Assembly (NCBI RefSeq): GCF_002871945.2
Contig: NZ_CP126963.1
Location: forward strand, 124,001-188,000
Origin: Gleimia hominis
GTDB taxonomy: Bacteria; Actinomycetota; Actinomycetes; Actinomycetales; Actinomycetaceae
Length of the DNA: 64,000 nucleotides
Direction of reading: 5' to 3'
The notes under the pieces are model-generated. The model was not told the DNA's origin. It made no database searches and saw only the letters and a program-made list of their open reading frames with translations. Position 1 is the first letter of the stretch, and the number at the start of each line of letters is the position of its first letter. A program made the translations under genes and the position numbers. Shown in pieces: positions 44,794-53,264 of this stretch.

Positions 44794-44854
44794 GCTCCTC
44801 ATTGTGCCATGAAAAACCCGTAATCCACGCATTCGAAGTGTGATCCACATCGAT

Positions 44855-44883
44855 TTCCAAGCAAACCCGTGGGCGGGTAAACT
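44855..44883 (+). promoter_or_regulatory. Probable promoter of the acetyltransferase-aminotransferase-oxidoreductase operon
   Basis: TTCCAA (44855-44860) and TAAACT (44878-44883) with a 17-nt spacer, then AAGGGAGA and the ATG at 44911. Confidence 0.55.
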
Positions 44884-44910
44884 CGAAGCAGTCAACATAA
44901 AGGGAGACGT

Positions 44911-45513
44911 ATGGCAACGGTTGTTAGTAGTGCTGACGTATCTGCAGACGCCCAGTTGGGTGACGGCGTTAAAGTTTGGCACCTCGCGCAAGTTAGAGAA
45001 CACGCGCAGTTAGGTGAAAACTGCATCATAGGCAGAGGCGCCTATATTGGTGAGGGCGTGCGGATGGGCAATAACTGCAAAGTTCAAAACTACGCCCTCG
45101 TGTACGAACCCGCTGTGATCGAAGATGGGGTGTTCATCGGACCGGCCGTGGTACTCACTAACGACCACTTTCCCCGTGCCGTAAACCCCGACGGCACCAT
45201 CAAATCCGCGTCCGACTGGGACAGCGTGGGAGTGACCATCAAAGAAGGAGCCGCCATTGGGGCGCGCAGCGTATGCGTCGCCCCCGTGACCATTGGCCGT
45301 TGGGCCACCGTAGCAGCCGGAGCGGTAGTGACGCGCGACGTGCCCGACTTCGCACTGGTAGCTGGTGTGCCCGCAAAAAGAATCGGTTGGGTCGGAAAAG
45401 CTGGAGCGCGATTAGAAGACCGCGGTGACGGCGTGTTCGTCTGCCCGCAGACCGGTTCGCGATACCGTGAAGTAAACGAAGATCAACTGAAAGAGGAAAA
45501 CTCTAATGAGTGA
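44911..45513 (+). CDS. Left-handed beta-helix N-acetyltransferase (WbpD-like)
   Basis: 200 residues. The N-terminal two thirds are hexapeptide repeats (for example VKVWHLAQVREHAQLGENCI, IGRGAYIGEGV, IEDGVFIGPAVVLTND). The catalytic His is probably in NDHFPRA. It closely matches the type of UDP-2-acetamido-3-amino-2,3-dideoxyglucuronate N-acetyltransferases (WbpD/WlbB), which acetylate the 3-amino group with acetyl-CoA. A second short C-terminal part carries FVCPQTGSRYREV. It overlaps the next aminotransferase gene by 8 nt; together with it and the oxidoreductase it is the core of the WbpB-D-E set. Confidence 0.9.
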   Translation: MATVVSSADVSADAQLGDGVKVWHLAQVREHAQLGENCIIGRGAYIGEGVRMGNNCKVQNYALVYEPAVIEDGVFIGPAVVLTNDHFPRAVNPDGTIKSASDWDSVGVTIKEGAAIGARSVCVAPVTIGRWATVAAGAVVTRDVPDFALVAGVPAKRIGWVGKAGARLEDRGDGVFVCPQTGSRYREVNEDQLKEENSNE

Positions 45514-46606
45514 CATGATTCCCGCTGCTCACCCCCTGATTGGTGAGGATGAGATTGAGGCAGTTTCCGAGGTACTGCGTTCCGGCATGGTTGCGCAAGG
45601 ACCTCAGGTGGCAGCGTTTGAAGAAGAATTCTCTAACCAAATGGTTTCGGGTGCGCACAGTGTAGCGGTGAACTCCGGTACCTCCGCGCTTCACATTGGG
45701 TTGCTCGCCAGCGGAATCGGCCCAGGGGACGAAGTGATCGTTCCGTCTTTCACGTTCGCTGGTACCGGTAACTCGGTTGCCATCACGGGTGCCTCCCCGG
45801 TGTTTGCGGACATTGAACTCGACTACTACTGCCTGGATCCGCAGGCGGTTGAAGCGGCAATCACCCCGAAGACGCGCGGCATCATGCCGGTGCACCTGTA
45901 CGGGCACCCCGCGAATATGCCGGCTTTGAAAGAAATCGCGCAAAAACACGACCTCATGCTGTTTGAAGACGCAGCCCAAGCCCACGGCGCGGGAATTGAC
46001 GGGCAGAAAGTAGGTACGTTCGGTACGTTTGGCGCGTTCTCGTTCTACCCCACTAAGAACATGACGTCCGGTGAGGGCGGGATGATCACTACGGGTGATG
46101 ACGAACTGGCGCGCAAAGCCCGGCTGATCCGCAACCAGGGGATGGAAAAGCGCTACGCGAACGAACTCGTGGGCCTTAACAACCGGATGACGGACATTCA
46201 CGCGGCAATCGGGCGGACGCAGCTGAAGAAGGTGGAAGCGTGGACGAAGAAGCGGCAAGAAAACGCTGCATTCCTCACGCAGAACCTGGAAGGCGTAGTG
46301 ACCCCCAAGGTGGCGCCGGGCGCGGAACACGTTTACCACCAGTACACGATCCGCGTGGAAGACACGGACCGGGATCGGTTCATGGAGGCGCTGCGTGATG
46401 AATACCAGATCGGCTCCGGCGTGTACTACCCGATTCCAAACCACCGCCTCCCCTCGTTGGCTCCGTACGCCCCGAACCTTGAGCTGCCCGCCACGGAAGA
46501 AGCAGCGAAGCACGTGGTGTCCCTGCCGGTTTACCCCTCGCTCACACAAGAAGAGCTTGACCGCATCGTCACCGCGGTGAACGCGCTCGCTAAGGCAGGT
46601 GCGTAA
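45506..46606 (+). CDS. DegT/DnrJ/EryC1-family PLP aminotransferase (WbpE-like)
   Basis: 366 residues. The PLP lysine is in AFSFYPTKNMTSGEGGM. The segment VNSGTSALHIGLLASGIGPG, PSFTFAGTGNSVAITGASPV and EDAAQAHGA match the WbpE/WlbC group that aminates the 3-keto group of UDP-2-acetamido-2-deoxy-3-keto-glucuronate. It overlaps the acetyltransferase gene by 8 nt and the oxidoreductase gene by 1 nt (TAATG), strongly suggesting a single translated unit. The gene set gives more weight to the WbpE role than the sequence alone. Confidence 0.92.
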   Translation: MSDMIPAAHPLIGEDEIEAVSEVLRSGMVAQGPQVAAFEEEFSNQMVSGAHSVAVNSGTSALHIGLLASGIGPGDEVIVPSFTFAGTGNSVAITGASPVFADIELDYYCLDPQAVEAAITPKTRGIMPVHLYGHPANMPALKEIAQKHDLMLFEDAAQAHGAGIDGQKVGTFGTFGAFSFYPTKNMTSGEGGMITTGDDELARKARLIRNQGMEKRYANELVGLNNRMTDIHAAIGRTQLKKVEAWTKKRQENAAFLTQNLEGVVTPKVAPGAEHVYHQYTIRVEDTDRDRFMEALRDEYQIGSGVYYPIPNHRLPSLAPYAPNLELPATEEAAKHVVSLPVYPSLTQEELDRIVTAVNALAKAGA

Positions 46607-47592
46607 TGACTAAGCTGCGCGTAGGTGTACTCGGCCTGGGGTCGATGGGCCGCCATCACGTTCGGAACGTGCGTGAAAATGATGACGTCGACTTGGTGGC
46701 AATTGCAGATCCTAACGGCGACAGGTTCGAAGTTGCCCAGGGGATGGAAGTGCTTTCGGGCGTAGACGAAATGATCGACGCGGGTATTAACGCGGCGATC
46801 GTTGCGGTGCCAACTGTTTATCACCATGAGGCTGCGTTGAAACTCGCACAGGCCGGGGTGCACACGATGGTGGAAAAACCCCTGGCGGCGTCCCTGGAGC
46901 AGGGCACGGAAGTGGTGGAAGCGTTTGAGGAAGCCGGCCTGGTGGGCGCGGTTGGGTACGTGGAACGCTGCAACCCCGCACTGCTGGAAATGCGGCGCCT
47001 ACTGTCTGAGAACTTTCTGGGGGAGATCTACCAGATTTCTACCCGGCGCCAGTCACCATTCCCCGCGCGGATTTCTGACGTTGGGGTAGTTAAGGACCTG
47101 GCGACCCACGACGTAGACTTAACCGCTTGGGTTGCGGGTTCACCCTACAAGTCCGTGTATGCGCAAACTTCGTACCGTTCTGGCCGCGAGTTTGAAGACA
47201 TGGTGACCGCGTCCGCACGGCTAGAAAACGGTGTGCTCGTGTCGCACCTGGTTAACTGGCTGACTCCGTTTAAAGACCGGATGACGATTGTTACCGGTGA
47301 GCGGGGCGCGCTGGTGGCGGACACGGCGATGAGTGACCTGACGTTCTACGAGAACGGTAAGTTCCCCCTCGAGTGGGAGCAGATCGCTGCGTTCCGCGGT
47401 GTTTCCGAAGGCGTGGTAACCCGGTTCGCGTTGATTAAACGCGAACCACTGCGGGTGGAGCACGAACACTTCTTTGACGCGATCCAAAATGGTGGGTCCG
47501 AGCACGTGTCGATGCGTGAGGGGCTGCAAACCATGCGGGTTGTGGAAGCGGTGTTGCGTTCCGCAGAGTCGGGTGAAGCGGTTCAACTCTAA
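46606..47592 (+). CDS. Gfo/Idh/MocA-family oxidoreductase (WbpB-like)
   Basis: 328 residues. The N-terminal Rossmann fold begins LRVGVLGLGSMGRHHVRN; AIADPN ends the second strand. The sugar-binding domain holds MVEKPLA (the EKP motif, catalytic Lys), GYVERCNPALLEMR and LATHDVDLTAWVAG. WbpB/WlbA enzymes oxidise the 3-position of UDP-GlcNAcA with bound NAD. Start overlaps the aminotransferase stop in TAATG, and the next gene starts directly after its stop codon. Confidence 0.92.
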   Translation: MTKLRVGVLGLGSMGRHHVRNVRENDDVDLVAIADPNGDRFEVAQGMEVLSGVDEMIDAGINAAIVAVPTVYHHEAALKLAQAGVHTMVEKPLAASLEQGTEVVEAFEEAGLVGAVGYVERCNPALLEMRRLLSENFLGEIYQISTRRQSPFPARISDVGVVKDLATHDVDLTAWVAGSPYKSVYAQTSYRSGREFEDMVTASARLENGVLVSHLVNWLTPFKDRMTIVTGERGALVADTAMSDLTFYENGKFPLEWEQIAAFRGVSEGVVTRFALIKREPLRVEHEHFFDAIQNGGSEHVSMREGLQTMRVVEAVLRSAESGEAVQL

Positions 47593-48879
47593 GTGTTCAC
47601 GCGGATAAAAGAATACGTAAAAACGGTGAGTGAATCCTCACCGTTTTTACGTCACGTCCTCACCCTGGTTTCTGGTACCGCTATCGGCCAGGTAATCGTG
47701 TTCTTAATGATGATGATCATCACCCGGATGTACGGCAGCCAAGCGGTTGGGGAACTTGCCTTGTTCAACTCCTTCGTGGGCATCATCGTTGCGGTAGGTG
47801 CGGGCCGCTACGACATGGCATTGATGCTGGAGCACGATGATCGCAACGCGAAGGTCATGCTGCTGCTAGCGTTGCGGCTGCTGGCGTTCTCCGCGGCGGT
47901 CGCGACGTTGGTTTTGGTGCTGGCGCGCCCACTTTTGGCTCAGCATTTTACGCCCGCGCTGTCGCGCATGATACCCCTGGTGGGCGTCGCGGCTTTCTTG
48001 CTGGGTGGGATGGCTGCGATCCAGTTTTGGTTTAACCGCAAAACTGAGTACAAGACCATCGCTTTGAATCGTCTGAACCAGCAGGTGGGGTCTACGGGAA
48101 GCCAAGTAGCCGTGGGGGCCGTGGGGTTCCGTGGTCTGCCCGGTATGGTCACTGGATTAATTGCGGGCTACGCGATCGCGTTCACGTCGATTATGGTGCG
48201 GGCAAAGGATTTTCGCCGGCTCGACACGAAGGGTGCGGATTCAATGCGTACGCTTGCGCGTAAGCACTGGAAGATGCCGGTGTTGAACGGGCCGAACGCG
48301 CTGGTGGATGCGCTGCGGTTAAATGGTATTAACTTACTGATCGGGATGGCGGACGCGTCGGCATTGGGTCAGTACGACATTGCTAACCGCGTGGTGAACG
48401 TGCCGGTGATCTTAATTAACTCCGCGGTTTCGCAAGTGTTCTTCCAAAAACTTTCGCTGGTTAAACCGGGGGACATGTACCGCGAGGTGAAGAACGCGGT
48501 GGTGCGATCCATCAAGATTGGAGTGCTACCGTTCGCTGCCCTGTACGTGGTGGCGCCCTGGTTGCTGCCATTCGTGTTTGGTTCGCAGTGGGCAGATTCG
48601 GGGTATTACGCGCAGGCACTGATTCCGGGGGTGGCGATGCTGCTGATCACCTCCCCGATTTCAACGATGTTCGTGGTCACCGGGACCCAGCACTGGCTAC
48701 TTGGTTTCGCCGTATTCTATGCGGCGGCTCCACTGGCTTGGCTGTGGTTCTCTCCGTTCGAACTGCTGCCCACGGTTTACGGTTTGGGTGCCGTCCTGTT
48801 CGTGTGCCTTGTGATCATGACGACCATGTCGCTTATCGCCGCTAAACGCTACGACCGTAAGGGAACTGACGCGCAGTAG
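47593..48879 (+). CDS. Polysaccharide flippase (Wzx/MOP superfamily)
   Basis: 428 residues, GTG start immediately after the oxidoreductase stop. About twelve membrane segments, starting with LTLVSGTAIGQVIVFLMMMI and including LFNSFVGIIVAVGAGRYDMAL, typical of the O-antigen/teichuronic-acid flippase branch of the MOP superfamily. It moves undecaprenyl-linked glycan units across the membrane. Codons 9-20 overlap a perfect hairpin with a T-run that looks like a terminator (47616-47651). It is the last gene of the operon starting at 44911 and converges exactly on the next glycosyltransferase gene. Confidence 0.9.
   Translation: MFTRIKEYVKTVSESSPFLRHVLTLVSGTAIGQVIVFLMMMIITRMYGSQAVGELALFNSFVGIIVAVGAGRYDMALMLEHDDRNAKVMLLLALRLLAFSAAVATLVLVLARPLLAQHFTPALSRMIPLVGVAAFLLGGMAAIQFWFNRKTEYKTIALNRLNQQVGSTGSQVAVGAVGFRGLPGMVTGLIAGYAIAFTSIMVRAKDFRRLDTKGADSMRTLARKHWKMPVLNGPNALVDALRLNGINLLIGMADASALGQYDIANRVVNVPVILINSAVSQVFFQKLSLVKPGDMYREVKNAVVRSIKIGVLPFAALYVVAPWLLPFVFGSQWADSGYYAQALIPGVAMLLITSPISTMFVVTGTQHWLLGFAVFYAAAPLAWLWFSPFELLPTVYGLGAVLFVCLVIMTTMSLIAAKRYDRKGTDAQ
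47616..47651 (+). terminator. Terminator-like hairpin inside the 5' end of the flippase gene
   Basis: Perfect 15-bp stem CGTAAAAACGGTGAG (47616-47630) with CTCACCGTTTTTACG (47637-47651), loop TGAATC, including five T at the end of the right arm. It lies 24 nt after the oxidoreductase stop, where a terminator is expected, but inside the flippase reading frame. Confidence 0.8.
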
Positions 48880-49974
48880 TTAGTGCCCGGCAAGTTCCTG
48901 GTACAGCTGCTGGTATTGGCGGGCAATGGTGTGGGGTTCGAACCGGTCACCTACGGTTGCGGCGATTTCTTGGGCGCTGAGGTTCTGGGTGCGCCGGTGG
49001 ACGTCTTCGATCGCGTCCGCGTATGCCACCGGGTCTTGAACCGGTACGGTTGCGCCCACGCGCGGGTCAATGTACTCACCTTGACCACCGTTCGCACCCA
49101 CCACCAGGGGCCGGCCGTTAACAATCGATTCCGCTGCGGCCACAAAGAAGTTATCGGCCCGAGTGGGGCCAAAGAACATGTCCGCCTCCCCGAGGGCAAC
49201 CCGCACTTCAGCAGGCGATTTAGTGCCCGGGAAGGTGGCGTTCACACCGAGTTCCTTAACGAGCTGTTGCGCCGATTCCCTCAAGGGGCCTTCTCCAAGC
49301 CACGTTAACGACACCGCATGCCCGCGATCTTGCAGTACCTTCAGTGTTTTTACCGCGACAATCGGGTCTTTGCGTTCAATCAACGCGCCCGTGCAGATCA
49401 GTCGCAAGTCTTTCGGATCAGGCCGGCGCGGCATCAACCGGGTTGGTGAAGGCACCTGGCACGGAATAATCTCAATGCGTTTACTGCGCGCTGGGCTGAT
49501 TGCGTCCGCTAAGAACTGGCATACGGAAACCGTTACGTCCGGCAGTGCGGACATCTTCAACAGGTACGGCAGCAGTTTCTGTTCGCGCTCACTCAGGGTA
49601 CTGGGCGTAGTTATGGCAGACCAGTGCTCGGTATGCACCCACGGCTGCTTCGGGCGTTTGAAAACAAACGGTTCGATTGCGCTCAGGGCTTGCGTGTGCA
49701 CGATGTCCGCTCCCTCAAGATAAGGGGTGAGCGAAGCTCGGGCCCGCACCATATCCACCGGGTTCTTAGTAGACATCGGGATTCGGATAGTGCGGATCCC
49801 CTCAACGTAGGTTTGTCGCACGCCATCGTCCTCATGCGGAGGAACTAGATGCAACACCAGAATATCCAAGCCCGCACGCTGGAACGCGGTGGCATCTTTC
49901 AACACGAACGAACCAGAAACGGGATTGACCCGGGTTGGAAACCATGGCGTGACAATAGCGATACGCAACTGCAT
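48880..49974 (-). CDS. Family 4 glycosyltransferase (GT-B)
   Basis: 364 residues. N-terminal acceptor domain RIAIVTPWFPTRVNPVSGSF with a Gly-rich loop; C-terminal donor domain with LICTGALIERKDP, LTWLGEGPLRESAQQLV and FFVAAAESIVNGRPLVVGANG, the nucleotide-sugar binding region. Retaining GT4 enzymes use nucleotide sugars. Its stop codon is adjacent to that of the flippase (positions 48879/48880), so the two transcripts meet tail to tail. Confidence 0.92.
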   Translation of the reverse strand: MQLRIAIVTPWFPTRVNPVSGSFVLKDATAFQRAGLDILVLHLVPPHEDDGVRQTYVEGIRTIRIPMSTKNPVDMVRARASLTPYLEGADIVHTQALSAIEPFVFKRPKQPWVHTEHWSAITTPSTLSEREQKLLPYLLKMSALPDVTVSVCQFLADAISPARSKRIEIIPCQVPSPTRLMPRRPDPKDLRLICTGALIERKDPIVAVKTLKVLQDRGHAVSLTWLGEGPLRESAQQLVKELGVNATFPGTKSPAEVRVALGEADMFFGPTRADNFFVAAAESIVNGRPLVVGANGGQGEYIDPRVGATVPVQDPVAYADAIEDVHRRTQNLSAQEIAATVGDRFEPHTIARQYQQLYQELAGH

Positions 49975-50062
49975 CCTCCAGCGGATATCAAAAGACTACG
50001 AAGCGTTTATAGACTACCATGCTGATGAGGGACAATTTGGGCGCAACCATAAGAGGGGAAGC

Positions 50063-51334
50063 ATGAATCAGCTAGTTCTGGTGCTTACAGATTTTTTTCC
50101 GTACGAAGTAGGAGAAGAGTTCTTTGAGCAAGAAATAGGGTACTTAGCTGATGCGGTTGATGAGGTACTGTGCGTGCCCATGCGGGCGCACAAACCCGAC
50201 CGGCAAACCCGCGCCCTACCAAAGAACGCAAGTGCGGTACTGCCAGGTCGACCGTTCAGCGACAACAAGTGGGTTACCGCTGGCGCGTACTTGCCGAAAC
50301 TCATGGCCACGTGCCCGGAACTAGTGGACTGGAGTAACTGGCGTAAACCTGAATGGATCATGATGGATATCCGATTCGGCACCCACGCTTTAGAGGTCTA
50401 CGAGCGGGTGTCGAAAGCGCTTAAAGACAAGGATTTCTCACAGTACTCATCCGTAGTGCTGTACTCCTACTGGTTCTACACGGGCGTGGCCGTAGCGCAG
50501 CAGCTCAAAGAGAATGAGTTCAAAGGGATTCCGGTTACGATCATGTCGCGCGCCCACGCCTACGATGTGGACGAAGACGATTCGCCCCGTGGTTACCTAC
50601 CCGCCCGCCCGTATTTAATGCAGGTGGTTAACCGGGTGTGTGCGATTTCAAATTATTCTGAGGAGATTTTGAAACGGCGCGTTCCCCAACTGGCCCACAA
50701 AGTTGCGGTGCGTCGGCTGGGGGTTCCGCAAGGACGGCGGGTACGCCGCACCCGTAAACCCCCGTTTTGGATAGTCAGCTGCTCGCACCTGGCTGATTAC
50801 AAGCGTATTGAGCTGCTCATTGAGTCGCTCGCGGTGCTGGAAAGCTGGGGGTACCGTTTCCGGTGGACGCACGTGGGGGAGCGGGACCACGAGAAGATTG
50901 CGGCTAAGCAGGCGTTGGTGAAAGAACTGGGGATCCGCAACGAGGTGGAGTTCACCGGTTACATTCCTAACGAGCAGGCGCGCGCCCTTTATGCAAATCC
51001 GGATATGAGCTTGTTCGTGAACTCTTCGACCGGCGAGGGTGTGCCCGTTTCGATTATGGAGGCGCAGGCTTATGGACTGCCAGTGGTGGCGACCTCTTCG
51101 GGTGGTACCGCGGAGATCGTGCACGATCAGAGTAACGGGGTTGTGGTCCCGGTTGATTGCACTGCAGAGGATTTTGCGCAGGCGATGCGCCAGGTTATCG
51201 ATAGTGATGATGAGCAGTATCAAAGCATGTGCATCGCTGCGCACGACACGTGGGATGCGATGTCGAACGCTAAACGGCAGTACCGGTGGATGGCTAACGA
51301 CATTGCTAACCGGCTGAGGCAAACCGCGAAGTAA
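50063..51334 (+). CDS. Family 4 glycosyltransferase (GT-B)
   Basis: 423 residues from the ATG at 50063, with AGAGGGGA upstream; the open frame extends about 58 codons earlier without conserved sequence. GT4 features: N-terminal LVLVLTDFFPYEVGEEFFEQ, donor domain with VSCSHLADYKRIELLIESL and the E7E motif region GEGVPVSIMEAQAYGLPVVA, then SSGGTAEIV. It is larger than its neighbour at 48880 and not a close copy. Orientation matches the following synthetase-like gene after 106 nt. Confidence 0.92.
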   Translation: MNQLVLVLTDFFPYEVGEEFFEQEIGYLADAVDEVLCVPMRAHKPDRQTRALPKNASAVLPGRPFSDNKWVTAGAYLPKLMATCPELVDWSNWRKPEWIMMDIRFGTHALEVYERVSKALKDKDFSQYSSVVLYSYWFYTGVAVAQQLKENEFKGIPVTIMSRAHAYDVDEDDSPRGYLPARPYLMQVVNRVCAISNYSEEILKRRVPQLAHKVAVRRLGVPQGRRVRRTRKPPFWIVSCSHLADYKRIELLIESLAVLESWGYRFRWTHVGERDHEKIAAKQALVKELGIRNEVEFTGYIPNEQARALYANPDMSLFVNSSTGEGVPVSIMEAQAYGLPVVATSSGGTAEIVHDQSNGVVVPVDCTAEDFAQAMRQVIDSDDEQYQSMCIAAHDTWDAMSNAKRQYRWMANDIANRLRQTAK

Positions 51335-51427
51335 TGCGAGACAAACCGCGAACTAACGTTAGTAGCATGGCGCGTGAAATGCGACACTTGTGGTAGCAAA
51401 TTGAGGGGATTTTCGTTCATGGACTTA

Positions 51428-51433
51428 TAAAAT
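51428..51433 (+). promoter_or_regulatory. Possible -10 box of leaderless synthetase-like gene
   Basis: TAAAAT (within TTATAAAATT) lies 7 nt before the ATG at 51441, which has no Shine-Dalgarno sequence. Confidence 0.4.
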
Positions 51434-51440
51434 TACGTCC

Positions 51441-53171
51441 ATGACATATCCAGATGTGGTACTTGCGTATCGATACAGTTCCGGCAGTTTCGAGGTCCGA
51501 CTCGCAGCCGCCGGGTGGCGCAAGATTGAGGGCACTGATTCGCAAGGTAACGCCTACACGCTGTTTTGGCGCTCTAACTACCACAACGTTGCGCCGCAGG
51601 GGTTTTCGATAGAACAACTGCAACGCTGGGCGACGCGGCAAACCGGGATGTTCGCCGCCGTAGTGGTTTGCGCAAACGAGGTCGCGATAGTGACGAACCG
51701 GTCGCGCGCGTACTCTGTGCTGTTTGCCCACGCCGCAGGTAAGTGGGTGATTGCCGACCGGCCTGAGCCGCTGCAAAATGAGTTTGGGCTCAACGCGTTG
51801 AACCGCGCTGCTGCAGCGGAGTTTGCGCACACCAGCTTCGTTGTTGGCACCGACACGTTGCTGCAGGGCGTGAGTGCGGCGCCAGCGGGCAGCGTGATTA
51901 CCCTCAGGCCAAAAAATGGGAAAGATAGCGGGGAAGGGACGGTAGAAATCCGTCCCTACCACATGCACGGTTACGGACCTGAGGAGGTTACGGACCCCGT
52001 GCAGATGTCCCAAACGATGAAGCGGGCGCTGGAAGTGGTGCTGCGCCGCACGATGGAGTATGCGGATGGGCGGCAGTTGCTGATTCCGCTTTCGGGTGGG
52101 ATTGATTCGCGGCTGCTGGTGGCGTTACTGAGCCGGGCGAAATACCCGAATCTGCGCGCGTTTACGTACGGTAAAACGGGTAGTAGCGAGGTCGCGATTT
52201 CGCGGCAAGTAGCGGACCGTTTTGGCGTGAGTTGGGTTGGTATCGATTTGGATCCGCGTGAGGTTCGCCGAAGCTGGGCTGGGAGCGAGGCGAAACGGTT
52301 TGTTGAGTACTGTTGGGACGCGCAGGCGCTGCCGCATATTCAGGATTGGTATGCGCTGTCGCAGCTAAGGGCGCGTGGTCTGGTGGATGAGGATGCGGTG
52401 GTTTTGCCGGGGCACACGGTGGTGGGCGTGTGGCACGATGAGCTAAGTGAAACCCGTTTGGGAGAGCGGGTGGATACGCCTACGGGGGAGCTGGTGGAGA
52501 TCATTAGCCGGCACCACTATATGCTGCGGGGCGAACCCTTGTTTGGCGCCAGGTGTGGGTATTCGAAGGCGAAGATTGAGCGCTTTATTGAGGACTACCG
52601 CGCGTTCGCTAGCGTGCCGAGCCGAGTTAATATTGTGGAAGCATTTGATGTGTTGAACCGGCAGTCGAAGTACATTAATAACTCCATGCGGGCGTACGAG
52701 TTTTTTGGCTACGGTTGGGATCTGCCGATGTGCGATGTGGAAATGTGGCAGGTGTGGAACCAGGCGGGGGCGGTGTTTCGCGATAATGCGCGCACGTGGT
52801 ACCGCGAGTTTACGGATGCGCTTGTGGCGGATGAACCTGTGGAAGGCGTGTTTGGAGGGCGTCAGACGCAGGCGTGGGCGCAAGAGCAGCTGAAGTATCA
52901 GGGTGCGCCAGTAGATCGGATTCCCCCGGCTTTGCGCCGCGTGCTGATTCCGTTGCTGATCAAGATTGGTCTGCGCCACAAGCTCAACCGGATGTCCAGT
53001 GTTGTGACGGAGATGCGTCACCCAATGGCGTTCGAAGCGCTGTGCGGAAATCTGTCGCAACGTGAGATTGGCCTCCGTCTGTTGGGTGGGATGCGTCAGA
53101 TTGGCCTTTATTGCGAGCTGTTTTTGGATAATCAGTGGAATCAAGCAAATGTGGTGCCTCCGCTACGGTAG
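51441..53171 (+). CDS. Asparagine-synthetase-like protein without the glutaminase cysteine
   Basis: 576 residues. The PP-loop ATP pyrophosphatase motif IPLSGGIDSRLL is at about 215-226, followed by YGKTGSSEVAISRQVADRFG, as in AsnB-type amidotransferases. The N-terminal about 150 residues keep the general shape of a class II glutaminase domain, but the N-terminus is MTYPDV, so the nucleophile Cys2 is absent. Such domains in polysaccharide loci may amidate uronic acids or form other adenylated intermediates. Here it could amidate a uronic acid made by the Wbp-type genes. Ammonia source is unknown. Function is inferred. Confidence 0.8.
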   Translation: MTYPDVVLAYRYSSGSFEVRLAAAGWRKIEGTDSQGNAYTLFWRSNYHNVAPQGFSIEQLQRWATRQTGMFAAVVVCANEVAIVTNRSRAYSVLFAHAAGKWVIADRPEPLQNEFGLNALNRAAAAEFAHTSFVVGTDTLLQGVSAAPAGSVITLRPKNGKDSGEGTVEIRPYHMHGYGPEEVTDPVQMSQTMKRALEVVLRRTMEYADGRQLLIPLSGGIDSRLLVALLSRAKYPNLRAFTYGKTGSSEVAISRQVADRFGVSWVGIDLDPREVRRSWAGSEAKRFVEYCWDAQALPHIQDWYALSQLRARGLVDEDAVVLPGHTVVGVWHDELSETRLGERVDTPTGELVEIISRHHYMLRGEPLFGARCGYSKAKIERFIEDYRAFASVPSRVNIVEAFDVLNRQSKYINNSMRAYEFFGYGWDLPMCDVEMWQVWNQAGAVFRDNARTWYREFTDALVADEPVEGVFGGRQTQAWAQEQLKYQGAPVDRIPPALRRVLIPLLIKIGLRHKLNRMSSVVTEMRHPMAFEALCGNLSQREIGLRLLGGMRQIGLYCELFLDNQWNQANVVPPLR

Positions 53172-53264
53172 GTGATGGGGGCAGGTAGAGTGCTAGACTC
53201 GGCTAAGTTGTATCCACTTTGTGTTCAGCTGGTGTACCGCGCGACGAATTGAAGGGATCTGTCC

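Noticed and set aside
45503..46549. 348-codon open frame on the minus strand inside the WbpE-like aminotransferase
   Set aside because: It is a shadow of a well-supported gene with clear PLP motifs; long antisense frames are common at this base composition.
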